A stretch of DNA of 64,000 nucleotides from positions 1,922,001 to 1,986,000 of the forward strand of contig NZ_CP049862.1 of assembly GCF_011300875.1 (NCBI RefSeq), written 5' to 3'. Below the pieces are notes generated by a model. The model saw only the letters and a program-made list of their open reading frames with translations. It made no database searches and was not told the DNA's origin. Origin of the DNA: Sanguibacter sp. HDW7 (GTDB lineage: Bacteria; Actinomycetota; Actinomycetes; Actinomycetales; Cellulomonadaceae). The position numbers were made by a program, and so were the translations under genes. Below are positions 1 through 8,247 of the stretch, piece by piece (position 1 is the first letter of the stretch; each line of letters opens with the position of its first letter).

Positions 1-49
1 TCCGCCCCCGACGACGGGACCCGGGACGCTCATCGGCCGACCGCCCCGG

Positions 50-1387
50 TCACAGGACGGGCAGGAAGCGCTCGAGCTCGTAGGGCGTCACCTGCGAGCG
101 GTACGACTCCCACTCCTGACGCTTGTTGCGCAGCACGAAGTCGAAGACGTGCTCGCCGAGGGTCTCGGCGACGAGCTCGGAGCGCTCCATGAGCCGGACG
201 GCCTCGTCGAGCGACTGCGGAAGCGGCTCGATGCCCGCCGCCCGACGCTCGGCGTCCGTGAGCAGCCACACGTCCTCGGCAGACCCCTCGGGCAGCTCGT
301 AGCCCTCCTCGATGCCCTTGAGCCCCGCCGCGAGCAGCACCGCGAACGCGAGGTACGGGTTCGCCGCCGAGTCGAGCGCGCGGTACTCGATGCGCGAGGA
401 GTTGCCCTTGCCCGGCTTGTACATCGGCACGCGCACGAGCGACGAACGGTTGTTGTGGCCCCAGCAGATGTAGCTCGGCGCCTCGGCGCCGCCCCACAGC
501 CGCTTGTAGGAGTTGACGTACTGGTTGGTGATCGCCGTGATCTCCGCGGCGTGCGTGAGCAGGCCCGCGATGAACGCGCGACCCGTCCGGCTCAGCTCGT
601 GCTGCGCGCCCGGCTCGTGGAACGCGTTGCGGTCGCCCTCGAAGAGCGACAGGTGCGTGTGCATGCCCGAGCCCGGGTGCTCCGCCATCGGCTTCGGCAT
701 GAAGGACGCGTACACGCCCTGCTCGAGCGCGACCTCCTTGATGACCGTCCGGAACGTCATGAGGTTGTCCGCGGTCGTCAGCGCGTCCGCGTAGCGCAGG
801 TCGATCTCGTTCTGGCCCGGCCCGGCCTCGTGGTGCGAGAACTCGACCGAGATGCCCATGGTCTCGAGCATCTGGATCGCCGCACGACGGAAGTCGTGCG
901 CGTTGCCGCGCGCGACGTGGTCGAAGTAGCCCGCCTGGTCGACGGGCACGAGCGGCTGACCCGGCTGGAGCGGCGCCTTGAAGAGGTAGAACTCGACCTC
1001 GGGGTGCGTGTAGAACGTGAAGCCCTTCGCGGCCGCACGGTCCATCGCACGCTTGAGCACGTGGCGGGAGTCCGCGAGCGAGTGCGTGCCGTCCGGGTTG
1101 AGCAGGTCGCAGAACATGCGCGCGGTCCCGTTGCGGTCGCCGCGCCACGGAAGCGTCTGGAAGGTCGACGGATCGGGGCGCGCGACCATGTCGGCCTCGT
1201 ACACGCGCGTGAGGCCCTCGATCGCGGAGCCGTCGAACCCGATACCCTCGGCGAACGCCCCCTCGAGCTCGGCCGGCGCGATCGCGACGGACTTGAGCAT
1301 GCCCAGGACGTCGGTGAACCAGAGGCGGATGAAACGGATGTCGCGCTCCTCGACGGTGCGAAGCACGAACTCCTGCTGCTTGTCCAT
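50..1387 (-). CDS. glnA2: Type I glutamine synthetase, GlnA2 class
   Basis: A 445-residue glutamine synthetase, which makes glutamine from glutamate, ammonia and ATP in the cytosol. The start MDKQQEFVLRTVEERDIRF matches the way actinobacterial GlnA2 proteins begin, so I reject the upstream in-frame ATG that would add 25 Arg-rich residues. Family motifs are visible in order: GFDGSAIEG, the metal/glutamate block HPEVEFYLF, GQNEIDLRY, HPGSGMHTHLS and NPYLAFA. The segment where adenylylated GSI enzymes carry the modified Tyr reads EDVWLLTDAE, with Trp instead. This enzyme is therefore probably not controlled by adenylylation, as expected for GlnA2. Length fits the class (about 446). It is transcribed away from nadE. 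The family and class are clear; its physiological share relative to GlnA1, which is not in the window, is unknown. Confidence 0.93.
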   Translation of the reverse strand: MDKQQEFVLRTVEERDIRFIRLWFTDVLGMLKSVAIAPAELEGAFAEGIGFDGSAIEGLTRVYEADMVARPDPSTFQTLPWRGDRNGTARMFCDLLNPDGTHSLADSRHVLKRAMDRAAAKGFTFYTHPEVEFYLFKAPLQPGQPLVPVDQAGYFDHVARGNAHDFRRAAIQMLETMGISVEFSHHEAGPGQNEIDLRYADALTTADNLMTFRTVIKEVALEQGVYASFMPKPMAEHPGSGMHTHLSLFEGDRNAFHEPGAQHELSRTGRAFIAGLLTHAAEITAITNQYVNSYKRLWGGAEAPSYICWGHNNRSSLVRVPMYKPGKGNSSRIEYRALDSAANPYLAFAVLLAAGLKGIEEGYELPEGSAEDVWLLTDAERRAAGIEPLPQSLDEAVRLMERSELVAETLGEHVFDFVLRNKRQEWESYRSQVTPYELERFLPVL

Positions 1388-1466
1388 GAGCACATCCTGC
1401 CTGAGAAGTGTTACGAGCACGTTGCGCGACCGCACCCGATCTGCGCGGACGGCCGCGCGCACGTCC

Positions 1467-1472
1467 TAGGCT
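1467..1472 (+). promoter_or_regulatory. -10 box of nadE, leaderless start
   Basis: TAGGCT lies 6 nt before the nadE ATG. That spacing places the transcription start on the start codon itself. The GGAGG between the box and the ATG is only 1 nt from the ATG, too close to act as a Shine-Dalgarno. Confidence 0.5.
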
Positions 1473-1478
1473 GGAGGC

Positions 1479-3164
1479 ATGCCAGACCTGCGCCTCGCGC
1501 TCGCTCAGGCCGACACGTGCGTCGGCGACCTCGTGGGCAACGCCCGCCTCGTCCTCGACGCGGTCGCCGCGGCGGCGGCCGGCGGGGCGCGCCTCGTGGC
1601 GCTTCCCGAGATGACGCTCGCGGGCTACCCCGTCGAGGACCTCGCGCTGCGCGCAGCGTTCCGCGACGACGCCATGGCCGCGGTCGACGCCCTCGCACGC
1701 GACCTCGCTGACGCAGGGCACGGGGACGTCACCGTCGTCGTCGGGACGATCGGCACGACGAACACGCCCGACGGTCCCCGACCGACGAACCGCGCCGTGG
1801 CGCTGCGCGAGGGCCGCGTCGTGGCGACGTACGACAAGCGGCACCTGCCGACGTACGGGGTGTTCGACGAAGCCAGGATCTTCGAGCCCGGCACGACGAC
1901 GACGGTGCTCGACGTCGACGGCCACCGCGTCGGGCTCCTCGTCTGCGAGGACCTGTGGCGCGCCGACGGGCCGGTCGCCGAGCTCGCGGACGCGGACCTC
2001 GACCTGCTGCTCGTGCTCAACGGCTCGCCGTACGAGGAGGGCAAGGACCCCGAGCGCCTCGGGCATGCACGGCGCGCGGCGGCGACCGTCGGCGCGCCCG
2101 TCGCGTACGTCAACCAGGTCGGCGGCCAGGACGACCTCGTGCTCGAGGGCGGCAGCTTCGTCCTCGACGTCTCGGGCCAGGTCGTCGCGCGCTCGCCGCA
2201 GTTCGAACCGGACCTGCTCGTTCACGACGTCCCTCGACGCGGCGGCACGCTCGCGCGCGGGCGCGTCGCTCCCCCGCTCCACCCCGACGAAGAGGTCTAC
2301 CGCGCGTGCGTCGCCGGGCTCGCCGGCTACGTCCGCAAGAACGGCTTCCGCTCGGTCGTCCTCGGGCTGTCGGGCGGCATCGACTCGGCGCTCGTCGCCG
2401 TCATGGCCGCCGACGCGATCGGCGGCGAGAACGTCGTCGGCATCTCCATGCCGTCGTCGTACTCCTCGCAGCACTCCAAGGACGACGCCGCCGACCTCGC
2501 GCGTCGCATCGGCGCCGACTACCGCGTGCAGCCCATCGGAGGGACCGTCGACGCGTTCGAGCGGGACCTGCCGCTCGACGGCGTCGCCGCCGAGAACCTC
2601 CAGGCACGCGTCCGCGGCATGATCCTCATGTCGCTCTCGAACGCCGAGGGCCACCTCACGCTCGCGACCGGCAACAAGTCCGAGCTCGCCGTCGGCTACT
2701 CGACCGTCTACGGCGACGCCGTCGGCGGATACGCCCCCCTCAAGGACGTGCTGAAGTCCCGCGTGTGGGCCCTCGCCCGCTGGCGCGACGACCACGCGCT
2801 CGACCACGGCAAGATCCCGCCGATCCCCGAGTCGTCCATCACGAAGCCGCCGTCGGCCGAGCTCCGCCCCGGGCAGGTCGACCAGGACTCCCTGCCGCCC
2901 TACGACCGGCTCGACTCCGTCCTCGAGGACTACGTCGGCCGCAACCTCGGCCACGACGCCCTCCTCGCGGCGGGCCACGACCCTGCGACGATCGAGCTCG
3001 TCCTGCGGCTCGTCGACCGCGCCGAGTGGAAACGACGCCAGTACCCGCCGGGCCCCAAGGTCACCGCGGTCGCGTTCGGACGCGACCGCCGCCTGCCCGT
3101 CACGAGCCGCCGCCGGGAGGCGTCGGCACCGATCCCCACGACGACCTCGAAGGAGCAGCCATGA
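1479..3164 (+). CDS. nadE: Glutamine-dependent NAD+ synthetase
   Basis: A 561-residue two-domain enzyme that amidates deamido-NAD+ to NAD+, the last step of NAD synthesis, using ammonia released from glutamine. Residues 1 to about 260 form a nitrilase-type glutaminase with the expected Glu-Lys-Cys triad: E44 in LPEMTLAGYP, K120 in YDKRHLPTYG and C156 in LLVCEDLW. The C-terminal half carries the ATP-pyrophosphatase P-loop LSGGIDSALV and the downstream ATGNKSELAVGYST motif. The ATG at 1479 follows a leaderless-type promoter. The stop codon overlaps the panB start (ATGA), so the two vitamin/cofactor genes are probably translationally coupled. The C-terminus ends with an Arg/Ser-rich stretch after VTSRRR. 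Length is slightly short of the 575-680 residues of many two-domain NadE proteins, but both active sites are intact. Confidence 0.95.
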   Translation: MPDLRLALAQADTCVGDLVGNARLVLDAVAAAAAGGARLVALPEMTLAGYPVEDLALRAAFRDDAMAAVDALARDLADAGHGDVTVVVGTIGTTNTPDGPRPTNRAVALREGRVVATYDKRHLPTYGVFDEARIFEPGTTTTVLDVDGHRVGLLVCEDLWRADGPVAELADADLDLLLVLNGSPYEEGKDPERLGHARRAAATVGAPVAYVNQVGGQDDLVLEGGSFVLDVSGQVVARSPQFEPDLLVHDVPRRGGTLARGRVAPPLHPDEEVYRACVAGLAGYVRKNGFRSVVLGLSGGIDSALVAVMAADAIGGENVVGISMPSSYSSQHSKDDAADLARRIGADYRVQPIGGTVDAFERDLPLDGVAAENLQARVRGMILMSLSNAEGHLTLATGNKSELAVGYSTVYGDAVGGYAPLKDVLKSRVWALARWRDDHALDHGKIPPIPESSITKPPSAELRPGQVDQDSLPPYDRLDSVLEDYVGRNLGHDALLAAGHDPATIELVLRLVDRAEWKRRQYPPGPKVTAVAFGRDRRLPVTSRRREASAPIPTTTSKEQP

Positions 3165-3994
3165 GCCAGCCCACCACCTCCGACGCAGGCGCAGCGCCCA
3201 AGCGTGTCCGCGTCCACCACCTGCGGGAGGCGAAGAAGGCAGGGCGACGCCTCACGATGCTCACCGCCTACGACCTGCCGACCGCACGGATCTTCGACGC
3301 GGCAGGCGTCGACATGCTGCTCGTCGGCGACTCCATGGGCGACAACGTGCTCGGCCACGAGAACACGTTGCCCGTGACGCTCGACGAGATGATCCCCGCC
3401 GCACGCGCCGTCGCGCGCGGCGCACGGCGCGCGTTCGTCGTCGCGGACCTTCCCTTCGGCACGTACGAGGCCTCCCCCGCGCAGGCGCACGCGAGCGCCG
3501 TCCGCATGATGAAGGAGGCAGGCGTCCACGCCGTGAAGATCGAGGGCGGGCACCGCATCGCGGCGCAGGTCGAGCTGCTCACGCAGTCCGGCATCCCCGT
3601 CGTCGGCCATCTCGGGTTCACGCCGCAGTCCGAGAACCTCCTCGGCGGCAAGCGCATCCAGGGCCGGGGCGACGCCGCCGACCGGCTCAAGGCCGACGCG
3701 CTCGCCCTCCAGGACGCGGGTGCCGTCGCGGTCGTCCTCGAGATGGTCCCCGCACCCGTCGCACGCGACGTCACCGAGTTCCTCCACATCCCGACGATCG
3801 GCATCGGCGCCGGGCCCGACTGCGACGGGCAGGTGCTCGTCTGGCTCGACATGGCGGGCATGGGCGACTGGTCGCCCCGCTTCGCCAAGCAGTTCGGGCA
3901 GGTCGGCGCGGCGCTCAGCGCCGCCGCGCGCGACTACGTCGCCGAGGTGACGGGCGGGACGTACCCCGGCCCTGAGCACTCCTACGAGAGCTGA
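3161..3994 (+). CDS. panB: 3-methyl-2-oxobutanoate hydroxymethyltransferase
   Basis: A 277-residue PanB (ketopantoate hydroxymethyltransferase). It transfers a one-carbon unit from methylene-tetrahydrofolate to 2-oxoisovalerate, the first committed step of pantothenate and CoA synthesis. Diagnostic motifs are MLTAYDLPTARIFD, LLVGDSMGDNVLGH, the loop KIEGG, and the catalytic-Glu region VVLEMVPA followed by IGIGAG. The start ATG at 3161 sits in an ATGA overlap with the nadE stop and has AAGGAG about 5 nt upstream. A long open frame extends further upstream but has no family similarity there and overlaps nadE. An 18-bp hairpin follows the stop, so the transcript probably ends here. Confidence 0.95.
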   Translation: MSQPTTSDAGAAPKRVRVHHLREAKKAGRRLTMLTAYDLPTARIFDAAGVDMLLVGDSMGDNVLGHENTLPVTLDEMIPAARAVARGARRAFVVADLPFGTYEASPAQAHASAVRMMKEAGVHAVKIEGGHRIAAQVELLTQSGIPVVGHLGFTPQSENLLGGKRIQGRGDAADRLKADALALQDAGAVAVVLEMVPAPVARDVTEFLHIPTIGIGAGPDCDGQVLVWLDMAGMGDWSPRFAKQFGQVGAALSAAARDYVAEVTGGTYPGPEHSYES

Positions 3995-4004
3995 GACCAC
4001 GCAC

Positions 4005-4042
4005 GGGGCCCCGGCACCCTCCTCGGAGGGTGCCGGGGCCCC
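4005..4042. terminator. Bidirectional hairpin terminator
   Basis: Perfect 18-bp inverted repeat (arms 4005-4022 and 4025-4042, 2-nt centre) rich in GC, without a U-tract. It lies between the convergent 3' ends of panB and the minus-strand gene ending at 4052 and can serve both. Confidence 0.75.
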
Positions 4043-4051
4043 GTCCGTCCG

Positions 4052-5002
4052 TCAGAAGACCCGGAACTCGCTCGACCGCAGCCAGAAGCCGTGCCCCGTC
4101 GCGTCGTTGCGGCACGCGACGCCCGCGGTCGACACCGCGCAGGAGAAGCCGTCGACCCGGGTGGACTCGCCGTAGCGCAGAACCGTGCCGGAACCGAGAG
4201 CCGACCAGCCCTCGAGGCAGCCCGGCTCTCCGACGCCCGCACCGACCGAGATGAGCCCGCCCCAGCGGCCCGCACACGCACCAGCGGGGTCCGTGCCGAA
4301 GTCGGCGTCCGCGATCTCGCACCGGGCGCCGCCCCCGCCGAGCCCGCACGCGATGTTGCCCGAGGGCAGCATGAACTGGCCCACCGAACGCGTCGCCGAG
4401 GCCCCGACGAGCAGGTCCTCCGGGACGCCGACCGCCAGCTTGTCGCGCGCGTCCGTCGCGTCGACGCTCGAGCGCGCCCCGCCGTTCGCGACGTACGCCG
4501 CGAGGGGACCCGTGACGTCATCCGGCAGGCCCAGCGCCGCGACGACCGCCGCCGCGTGCACCGAGCCGCAGCTCTCCGCGAACTTCTCGACCGGCCTGCC
4601 CATCGCGCCGTCGAGCACGCCGCGGCTGATCCACGTCCCCGGGTCGCCGAGTCCGGTGATCGCGGCCGCGACCGCCGTAGCGTCCGCCGTGACGTCCTCG
4701 CACGTGCTCGAGCCGAACACGCCCGTGACGGCCGCCGCAGCGAGCTCGAGCGCCGTCCCGGAAGCTCCCGTCGTCGCCTCGTCTGGCGCGGGGCGCCCAG
4801 CGCCTTCGTCGCGCGACACCGGCGTCACCGCAGGCGTCACGGGCGCTCCGCTCGCAGCCGCACCCGGGCCCGCAGCGCGGCTCTCACCGCCGAGCAGCAT
4901 CGCTCCGGCCGCGATCGCGCACACGAGGACGACGAGCGCCGTCGCCGCCGCGACGATGACGACGAGCGGGCTTGCGCCGCGCAGGTCCCGCACCTCACTC
5001 AT
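4052..5002 (-). CDS. Membrane-anchored protein with Cys-rich C-terminal domain
   Basis: A 316-residue protein of unknown function. It has a short N-terminal tail, one hydrophobic segment at about residues 12-40 (VVIVAAATALVVLVCAIAA) and an Ala/Pro/Thr-rich linker. The rest is probably extracytoplasmic. The last ~105 residues carry spaced cysteines and the signatures LPSGNIACG, ARCEIADADF and GHGFWLRSSEF. This pattern resembles the DUF6636-type domain found on actinobacterial exported proteins. The start ATG at 5002 overlaps the 3' end of the SPOR gene by 8 nt, so the two are co-translated. An in-frame extension upstream to 5158 is Arg-rich and out of keeping with any export signal, so it was rejected. 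No catalytic residues can be named. Confidence 0.6.
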   Translation of the reverse strand: MSEVRDLRGASPLVVIVAAATALVVLVCAIAAGAMLLGGESRAAGPGAAASGAPVTPAVTPVSRDEGAGRPAPDEATTGASGTALELAAAAVTGVFGSSTCEDVTADATAVAAAITGLGDPGTWISRGVLDGAMGRPVEKFAESCGSVHAAAVVAALGLPDDVTGPLAAYVANGGARSSVDATDARDKLAVGVPEDLLVGASATRSVGQFMLPSGNIACGLGGGGARCEIADADFGTDPAGACAGRWGGLISVGAGVGEPGCLEGWSALGSGTVLRYGESTRVDGFSCAVSTAGVACRNDATGHGFWLRSSEFRVF

Positions 5003-5213
5003 CGTCGTCGCCCCACGCCTCGCGCTCGGCCTCGTCGGCGGCGTCCCACGCCTCCGCGCGGGCCCGGGCGCCCTCGAGCGCCGCGGCCGCGGCCGCGCGC
5101 GTCGGATAGGGACCCATGAGGTGCTGGGCCGCGTGCTGGCGACCCTGCTCGACCTCACCCGTCGTGAGGTTGTAGAAGAACGCGACGTCGTCGTCGGGCA
5201 CGTGCACGATCAT
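4995..5213 (-). CDS. Small SPOR-type protein
   Basis: A 72-residue acidic protein starting [15 protein letters not shown]. The core [20 protein letters not shown] followed by [18 protein letters not shown] has the layout of the short SPOR-domain proteins common in Micrococcales (a YNxxTxEVE start and a GPYxTRxEA helix). SPOR domains usually bind denuded peptidoglycan, but these short cytosolic-looking forms have no signal peptide and no proven role. It is the first gene of a two-gene unit with the membrane-anchored protein; the two frames overlap by 8 nt. It is divergent from map. The stop and the overlap make the reading frame secure; the function is not known. Confidence 0.7.
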   Translation of the reverse strand: MIVHVPDDDVAFFYNLTTGEVEQGRQHAAQHLMGPYPTRAAAAAALEGARARAEAWDAADEAEREAWGDDDE

Positions 5214-5269
5214 GACCTCTTCGTCAGTGGCGCGCAGCGCCGTTGATCAGCGCCGGCGGTCGCCGGGCC

Positions 5270-5294
5270 GTGCCCCCTTGCGGGGCACAGGCTA
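5270..5294 (-). promoter_or_regulatory. Candidate promoter and leader hairpin of the SPOR operon
   Basis: On the minus strand TAGCCT (5294-5289) fits an actinobacterial -10 box. Just downstream, GTGCCCC/GGGGCAC (5270-5276 and 5282-5288) would fold a small hairpin at the start of a ~70-nt leader before the SPOR gene. Confidence 0.35.
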
Positions 5295-5366
5295 CTCCCT
5301 CGAAGCCCCTGCGTGTGCGCGACGTCACCGCGCGGGGCCGCGGGGCCGCACGGGCGTCGACCCACG

Positions 5367-5372
5367 TAGAAT
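5367..5372 (+). promoter_or_regulatory. -10 box of map, leaderless start
   Basis: TAGAAT lies 7 nt before the map ATG with no Shine-Dalgarno between, the layout of a leaderless transcript. Confidence 0.55.
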
Positions 5373-5379
5373 CGGCTGC

Positions 5380-6252
5380 ATGACGACTTCCCGACGCTCC
5401 CGCAGCCCGCTCGAACCCGGGGCCGTCAGCCCTCGTCGGGCAGTCCCCGCGTCGATCGAGCGCCCCGAGTACGTCGGCCGGCCCGCGCCGCGCCCCTTCA
5501 CGGGCTCCGAGATCAAGACTCCCGAGACGATCGAGCGCATCCGCGTCGCTGCGCGCCTCGCAGCCCAGGCCCTCGAGATCGCGGGCGCGGCCGTCGCGCC
5601 CGGCGTGACGACCGACGAGATCGACCGCATCGGTCACGAGTTCCTCTGCGACAACGGCGCCTACCCGTCGACTCTCGGCTACCGCGGCTACCCCAAGTCG
5701 CTGTGCACGTCCGTCAACGAGGTCATCTGCCACGGCATCCCCGACTCGACCGTGCTCGTCGAGGGCTACATCGTCAACATCGACGTCACCGCGTTCATCG
5801 GCGGCGTCCACGGCGACAACAACGCCACCTTCGCCGTCGGCGAGATCTCCGAGGACGACGCGCTGCTCGTCGAGCGCACGCGCGAGGCCATGATGCGCGG
5901 CATCAAGGCCGTCCGGCCGGGCCGCGAGGTCAACGTCATCGGACGCGTCATCGAGAAGTACGCCGCCCGCTTCGGCTACGGCGTCGTGCGGGACTTCACC
6001 GGCCACGGCGTCGGCGAGTCCTTCCACTCGGGACTCATCATCCCGCACTACGACTCGGCGCCCGCGTACGCGGACGTCATCGAGCCCGGCATGGTCTTCA
6101 CGATCGAGCCGATGCTCACCCTCGGCACCCATGAATGGGTGCAGTGGGAGGACGGCTGGACCGTCCTCACGAAGGACGGCTCGCGCACGGCCCAGTTCGA
6201 GCACACCGTCCTCGTCACCGAGACCGGGACGGAGATCCTCACGCTGCCATGA
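5380..6252 (+). CDS. map: Type I methionine aminopeptidase
   Basis: A 290-residue metallopeptidase that removes the initiator Met from new proteins. The metal ligands are recognisable: the Asp pair in [15 protein letters not shown], His in GHGVGESFH, Glu in FTIEPML and Glu in [10 protein letters not shown]. The substrate His is in VICHGIPD. The ~40-residue N-terminal extension before [12 protein letters not shown], with a proline-containing linker, is typical of the longer actinobacterial MetAP (type 1c). The start at 5380 is supported by the TAGAAT box 7 nt upstream; the longer open frame from 5212 overlaps the divergent SPOR gene. Its stop overlaps the start of ppgK (ATGA), coupling N-terminal processing to a glucokinase gene. 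Confidence 0.95.
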   Translation: MTTSRRSRSPLEPGAVSPRRAVPASIERPEYVGRPAPRPFTGSEIKTPETIERIRVAARLAAQALEIAGAAVAPGVTTDEIDRIGHEFLCDNGAYPSTLGYRGYPKSLCTSVNEVICHGIPDSTVLVEGYIVNIDVTAFIGGVHGDNNATFAVGEISEDDALLVERTREAMMRGIKAVRPGREVNVIGRVIEKYAARFGYGVVRDFTGHGVGESFHSGLIIPHYDSAPAYADVIEPGMVFTIEPMLTLGTHEWVQWEDGWTVLTKDGSRTAQFEHTVLVTETGTEILTLP

Positions 6253-7019
6253 GCCACCTCGACACCACCCCCAGAATCGCCTTCGGCATCGACATCGGCG
6301 GCTCGGGCATCAAGGGTGCCCCCGTCGACCTCGCGACCGGCGAGTTCACGGCCGACCGCCTGCGCATCCCCACGCCGGGCGTCTCGACGCCCGCCGCGGT
6401 CGCCGCCGTCGTGCGCGAGCTCGTCGACAGCTTCGACCTGCCCGCAGGTACACCCGTCGGCGTCGCCTTCCCAGGCCCCATCCACCACGGCCGCATCTCG
6501 TTCATCGCGAACCTCGACGAGTCGTGGACCGGTGTCCACCTCGCCGACGTGCTCTCCGACGCCCTCGGACGTCCCGTCCACGCGGCGAACGACGCGGACG
6601 CGGCCGGCTACGGCGAGGCCCTCTTCGGCGCGGCGCGCGACGCCCGGGGCACGATCATCGTCACGACGCTCGGCACCGGGATCGGCTCCGCGATCATCGT
6701 CGACGGCACGCTCGTGCCCAACACGGAGCTCGGCCACCTCGAGATCGACGGCTTCGACGCCGAGTCGCGTGCCGCCGAGTCCGCGCGCGAGCGCGAGGAC
6801 CTCTCCTACCCGCAGTGGGCCGAGCGCCTCCAGCGCTACTACGAGACGCTCGAGATGCTCTTCTCCCCCGACCTGCTCGTCGTCGGCGGCGGCATCTCCA
6901 AGCACCACGAGCGGTTCCTGCCGCTCCTCGACCTCAAGGCGCCCATCGTCCCCGCACAGCTGCGCAACCGCGCCGGGATCGTCGGCGCGGCAGCGCTCGC
7001 CGGAGGCTCGCAGATCTAG
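6249..7019 (+). CDS. ppgK: Polyphosphate glucokinase
   Basis: A 256-residue ROK-fold kinase that phosphorylates glucose using inorganic polyphosphate (and usually also ATP). Key segments are the phosphate-binding [14 protein letters not shown] at about residues 14-27, [11 protein letters not shown] with the catalytic Asp, [13 protein letters not shown], and the polyphosphate-type [12 protein letters not shown] repressors are larger and begin with a winged helix, which is absent here. The ATG at 6249 overlaps the map stop codon. A 20-bp hairpin follows, so map-ppgK is a closed bicistron. Glucose for it could come from the GH13/ABC sugar module elsewhere in the window, but that link is only inferred. 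Confidence 0.92.
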   Translation: MSHLDTTPRIAFGIDIGGSGIKGAPVDLATGEFTADRLRIPTPGVSTPAAVAAVVRELVDSFDLPAGTPVGVAFPGPIHHGRISFIANLDESWTGVHLADVLSDALGRPVHAANDADAAGYGEALFGAARDARGTIIVTTLGTGIGSAIIVDGTLVPNTELGHLEIDGFDAESRAAESAREREDLSYPQWAERLQRYYETLEMLFSPDLLVVGGGISKHHERFLPLLDLKAPIVPAQLRNRAGIVGAAALAGGSQI

Positions 7020-7035
7020 CCACGCCTAGCTCGAC

Positions 7036-7084
7036 GCACGTCTGAGGGCGGCCACCCGATCCGAGTGGCCGCCCTCAGACGTGC
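7036..7084 (+). terminator. Hairpin terminator after ppgK
   Basis: Perfect 20-bp stem (7036-7055 and 7065-7084) with a 9-nt loop, 16 nt after the ppgK stop. Confidence 0.75.
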
Positions 7085-7146
7085 GACGGGCCGCGTCGAT
7101 CGACGAGCGGCGTCAGCCGATGGTTGTGGACAGCTGCCGGAGGTCG

Positions 7147-7521
7147 TCAGCCGACAAGCGTCGTGAGCTCGGCCGCGCCGCGGCCCGGGGCCGCGAGCTC
7201 GAAGCGGTCGTCGAGGCCGATCATCGTAAGGACATCGACGACGACCTCCGACGGCTCGACGAGCCGCACCGCGAATCCCTCGTCAGCGCCGATCGCATGG
7301 ATCTGCACGAGGAAGGCGACGCCCGACGAGTCGATGAACGTGACGTCGGCAGTCTCGATGTCGACCGGGAGGGCCGCGGTGACGACCGCTGCGAGCGCTG
7401 CGCTCGCCTCGTCGCGTCGTGCCCCGTCGATCTCCCCGTGCAGCACGACCCGCGAACGGTCGTCGTCGACGTGGACCTCGATGGTGCCGTGGTGCTCAAC
7501 GTTGAACCCCGTGGATGTCAT
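7147..7521 (-). CDS. STAS-domain anti-anti-sigma-like protein
   Basis: A 124-residue single-domain STAS protein. The core VDIETADVTFIDSSGVAFLV contains the DSSG motif in which SpoIIAA/RsbV-type proteins are phosphorylated on Ser by an anti-sigma kinase. The protein would therefore switch partners according to its phosphorylation state. The start MTSTGFNVEHHG at 7521 is preceded by a strong AGGAGGT about 5 nt upstream. No sigma factor or RsbW-like kinase gene is adjacent; the neighbour upstream is rnpB. The cognate sigma factor therefore lies elsewhere and cannot be named. The first ~15 residues (VEHHGTIEVHVDDDRSR) are more polar than in classical RsbV. Confidence 0.8.
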   Translation of the reverse strand: MTSTGFNVEHHGTIEVHVDDDRSRVVLHGEIDGARRDEASAALAAVVTAALPVDIETADVTFIDSSGVAFLVQIHAIGADEGFAVRLVEPSEVVVDVLTMIGLDDRFELAAPGRGAAELTTLVG

Positions 7522-7782
7522 GGCCACCTCCTGCTCCGCCCTTGACACTGCCACACGATCACGACTCGAGCAAGAACGCGCCTTGACCGTTACATGACCC
7601 TCACGTGTCGGCGGGGCGATCCAGCACGGAGCGGCGGCGACGTGCGCACTCGCGACCGTCGCACGGTGGAAGACCGCCACCCGGCGAGCGACCCGTCGGG
7701 CACCGAGGATCGCACAGGCGACCGTGGCGAGCGTGGCGTGGCGGGAATGCCGTCGAGTGAACAGACGACGCTCGGGGGGTGA

Positions 7783-8163
7783 TGCAGACGAGCCGGCCTG
7801 TACGCCGGGTTCTGTTCCTGCCGAGGTCGCCCTCGTGCAGGTGACGGCCATCCATCTAGGCCGTGCGTTGCCGCACGGCTCGAGCGACCTACCCGGATGC
7901 TCGGGCGAGCAGCCCTCGAACACATCCTGTCTGGTCTTGCTCCGGGTGGGGTTTACCTAGCCGCGCCGGTCACCCGGCACGCTGGTGGTCTCTTACACCA
8001 CCGTTTCACCCTTACCCGTCCGAGGACGGGCGGTCTGTTCTCTGTGGCACTGTCCCGCGGGTCACCCCGGGTGGGCGTTACCCACCACCCTGCTCTATGG
8101 AGCCCGGACGTTCCTCGGGACGCCCGAAGGCGTCACGCGGCCGCCCGGCCGGCTCGTCTGCAC
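7783..8163 (-). ncRNA. rnpB: RNase P RNA, bacterial type A
   Basis: The catalytic RNA of RNase P, which matures tRNA 5' ends. Read on the minus strand, the 5' part contains the near-universal P4 region GAGGAACGTCCGGGCTCCAT. The 3' part contains ACAGAACCCGGCGTACAGG followed by the closing strand of P1. The two ends are complementary: TGCAGACGAGCCGGCC at the 5' end pairs with GGCCGGCTCGTCTGCA at the 3' end, giving the ~380-nt extent stated. Boundaries are set by that pairing and are accurate to a few nucleotides. Several open frames cross the region but are by-products of its GC content. Confidence 0.95.
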
Positions 8164-8168
8164 CGCCT

Positions 8169-8174
8169 AGCCTA
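8169..8174 (-). promoter_or_regulatory. -10 box of rnpB
   Basis: TAGGCT on the minus strand lies about 6 nt before the predicted 5' end of RNase P RNA. Confidence 0.5.
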
Positions 8175-8234
8175 CCGCGTCACCGGCGACACGGATCACG
8201 CCGGGTGCAGCACGTCCGCCGCACGGCGTCCGGC

Positions 8235-8240
8235 TAGGGT
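8235..8240 (+). promoter_or_regulatory. -10 box of yaaA, leaderless start
   Basis: TAGGGT lies 7 nt before the GTG at 8248. The fit favours that GTG over another in-frame GTG at 8239 that overlaps the box. Confidence 0.5.
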
Positions 8241-8247
8241 GGACGCC

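Noticed and set aside
30-2978. A 982-codon minus-strand open frame over glnA2 and nadE
   Set aside because: Repetitive Arg/Ala/Gly composition and overlap with two clearly recognised genes in other frames.
7590-8237. Several short open frames across 7.6-8.2 kb
   Set aside because: The stretch encodes RNase P RNA with paired ends; the frames have no ribosome-binding sites or family similarity.
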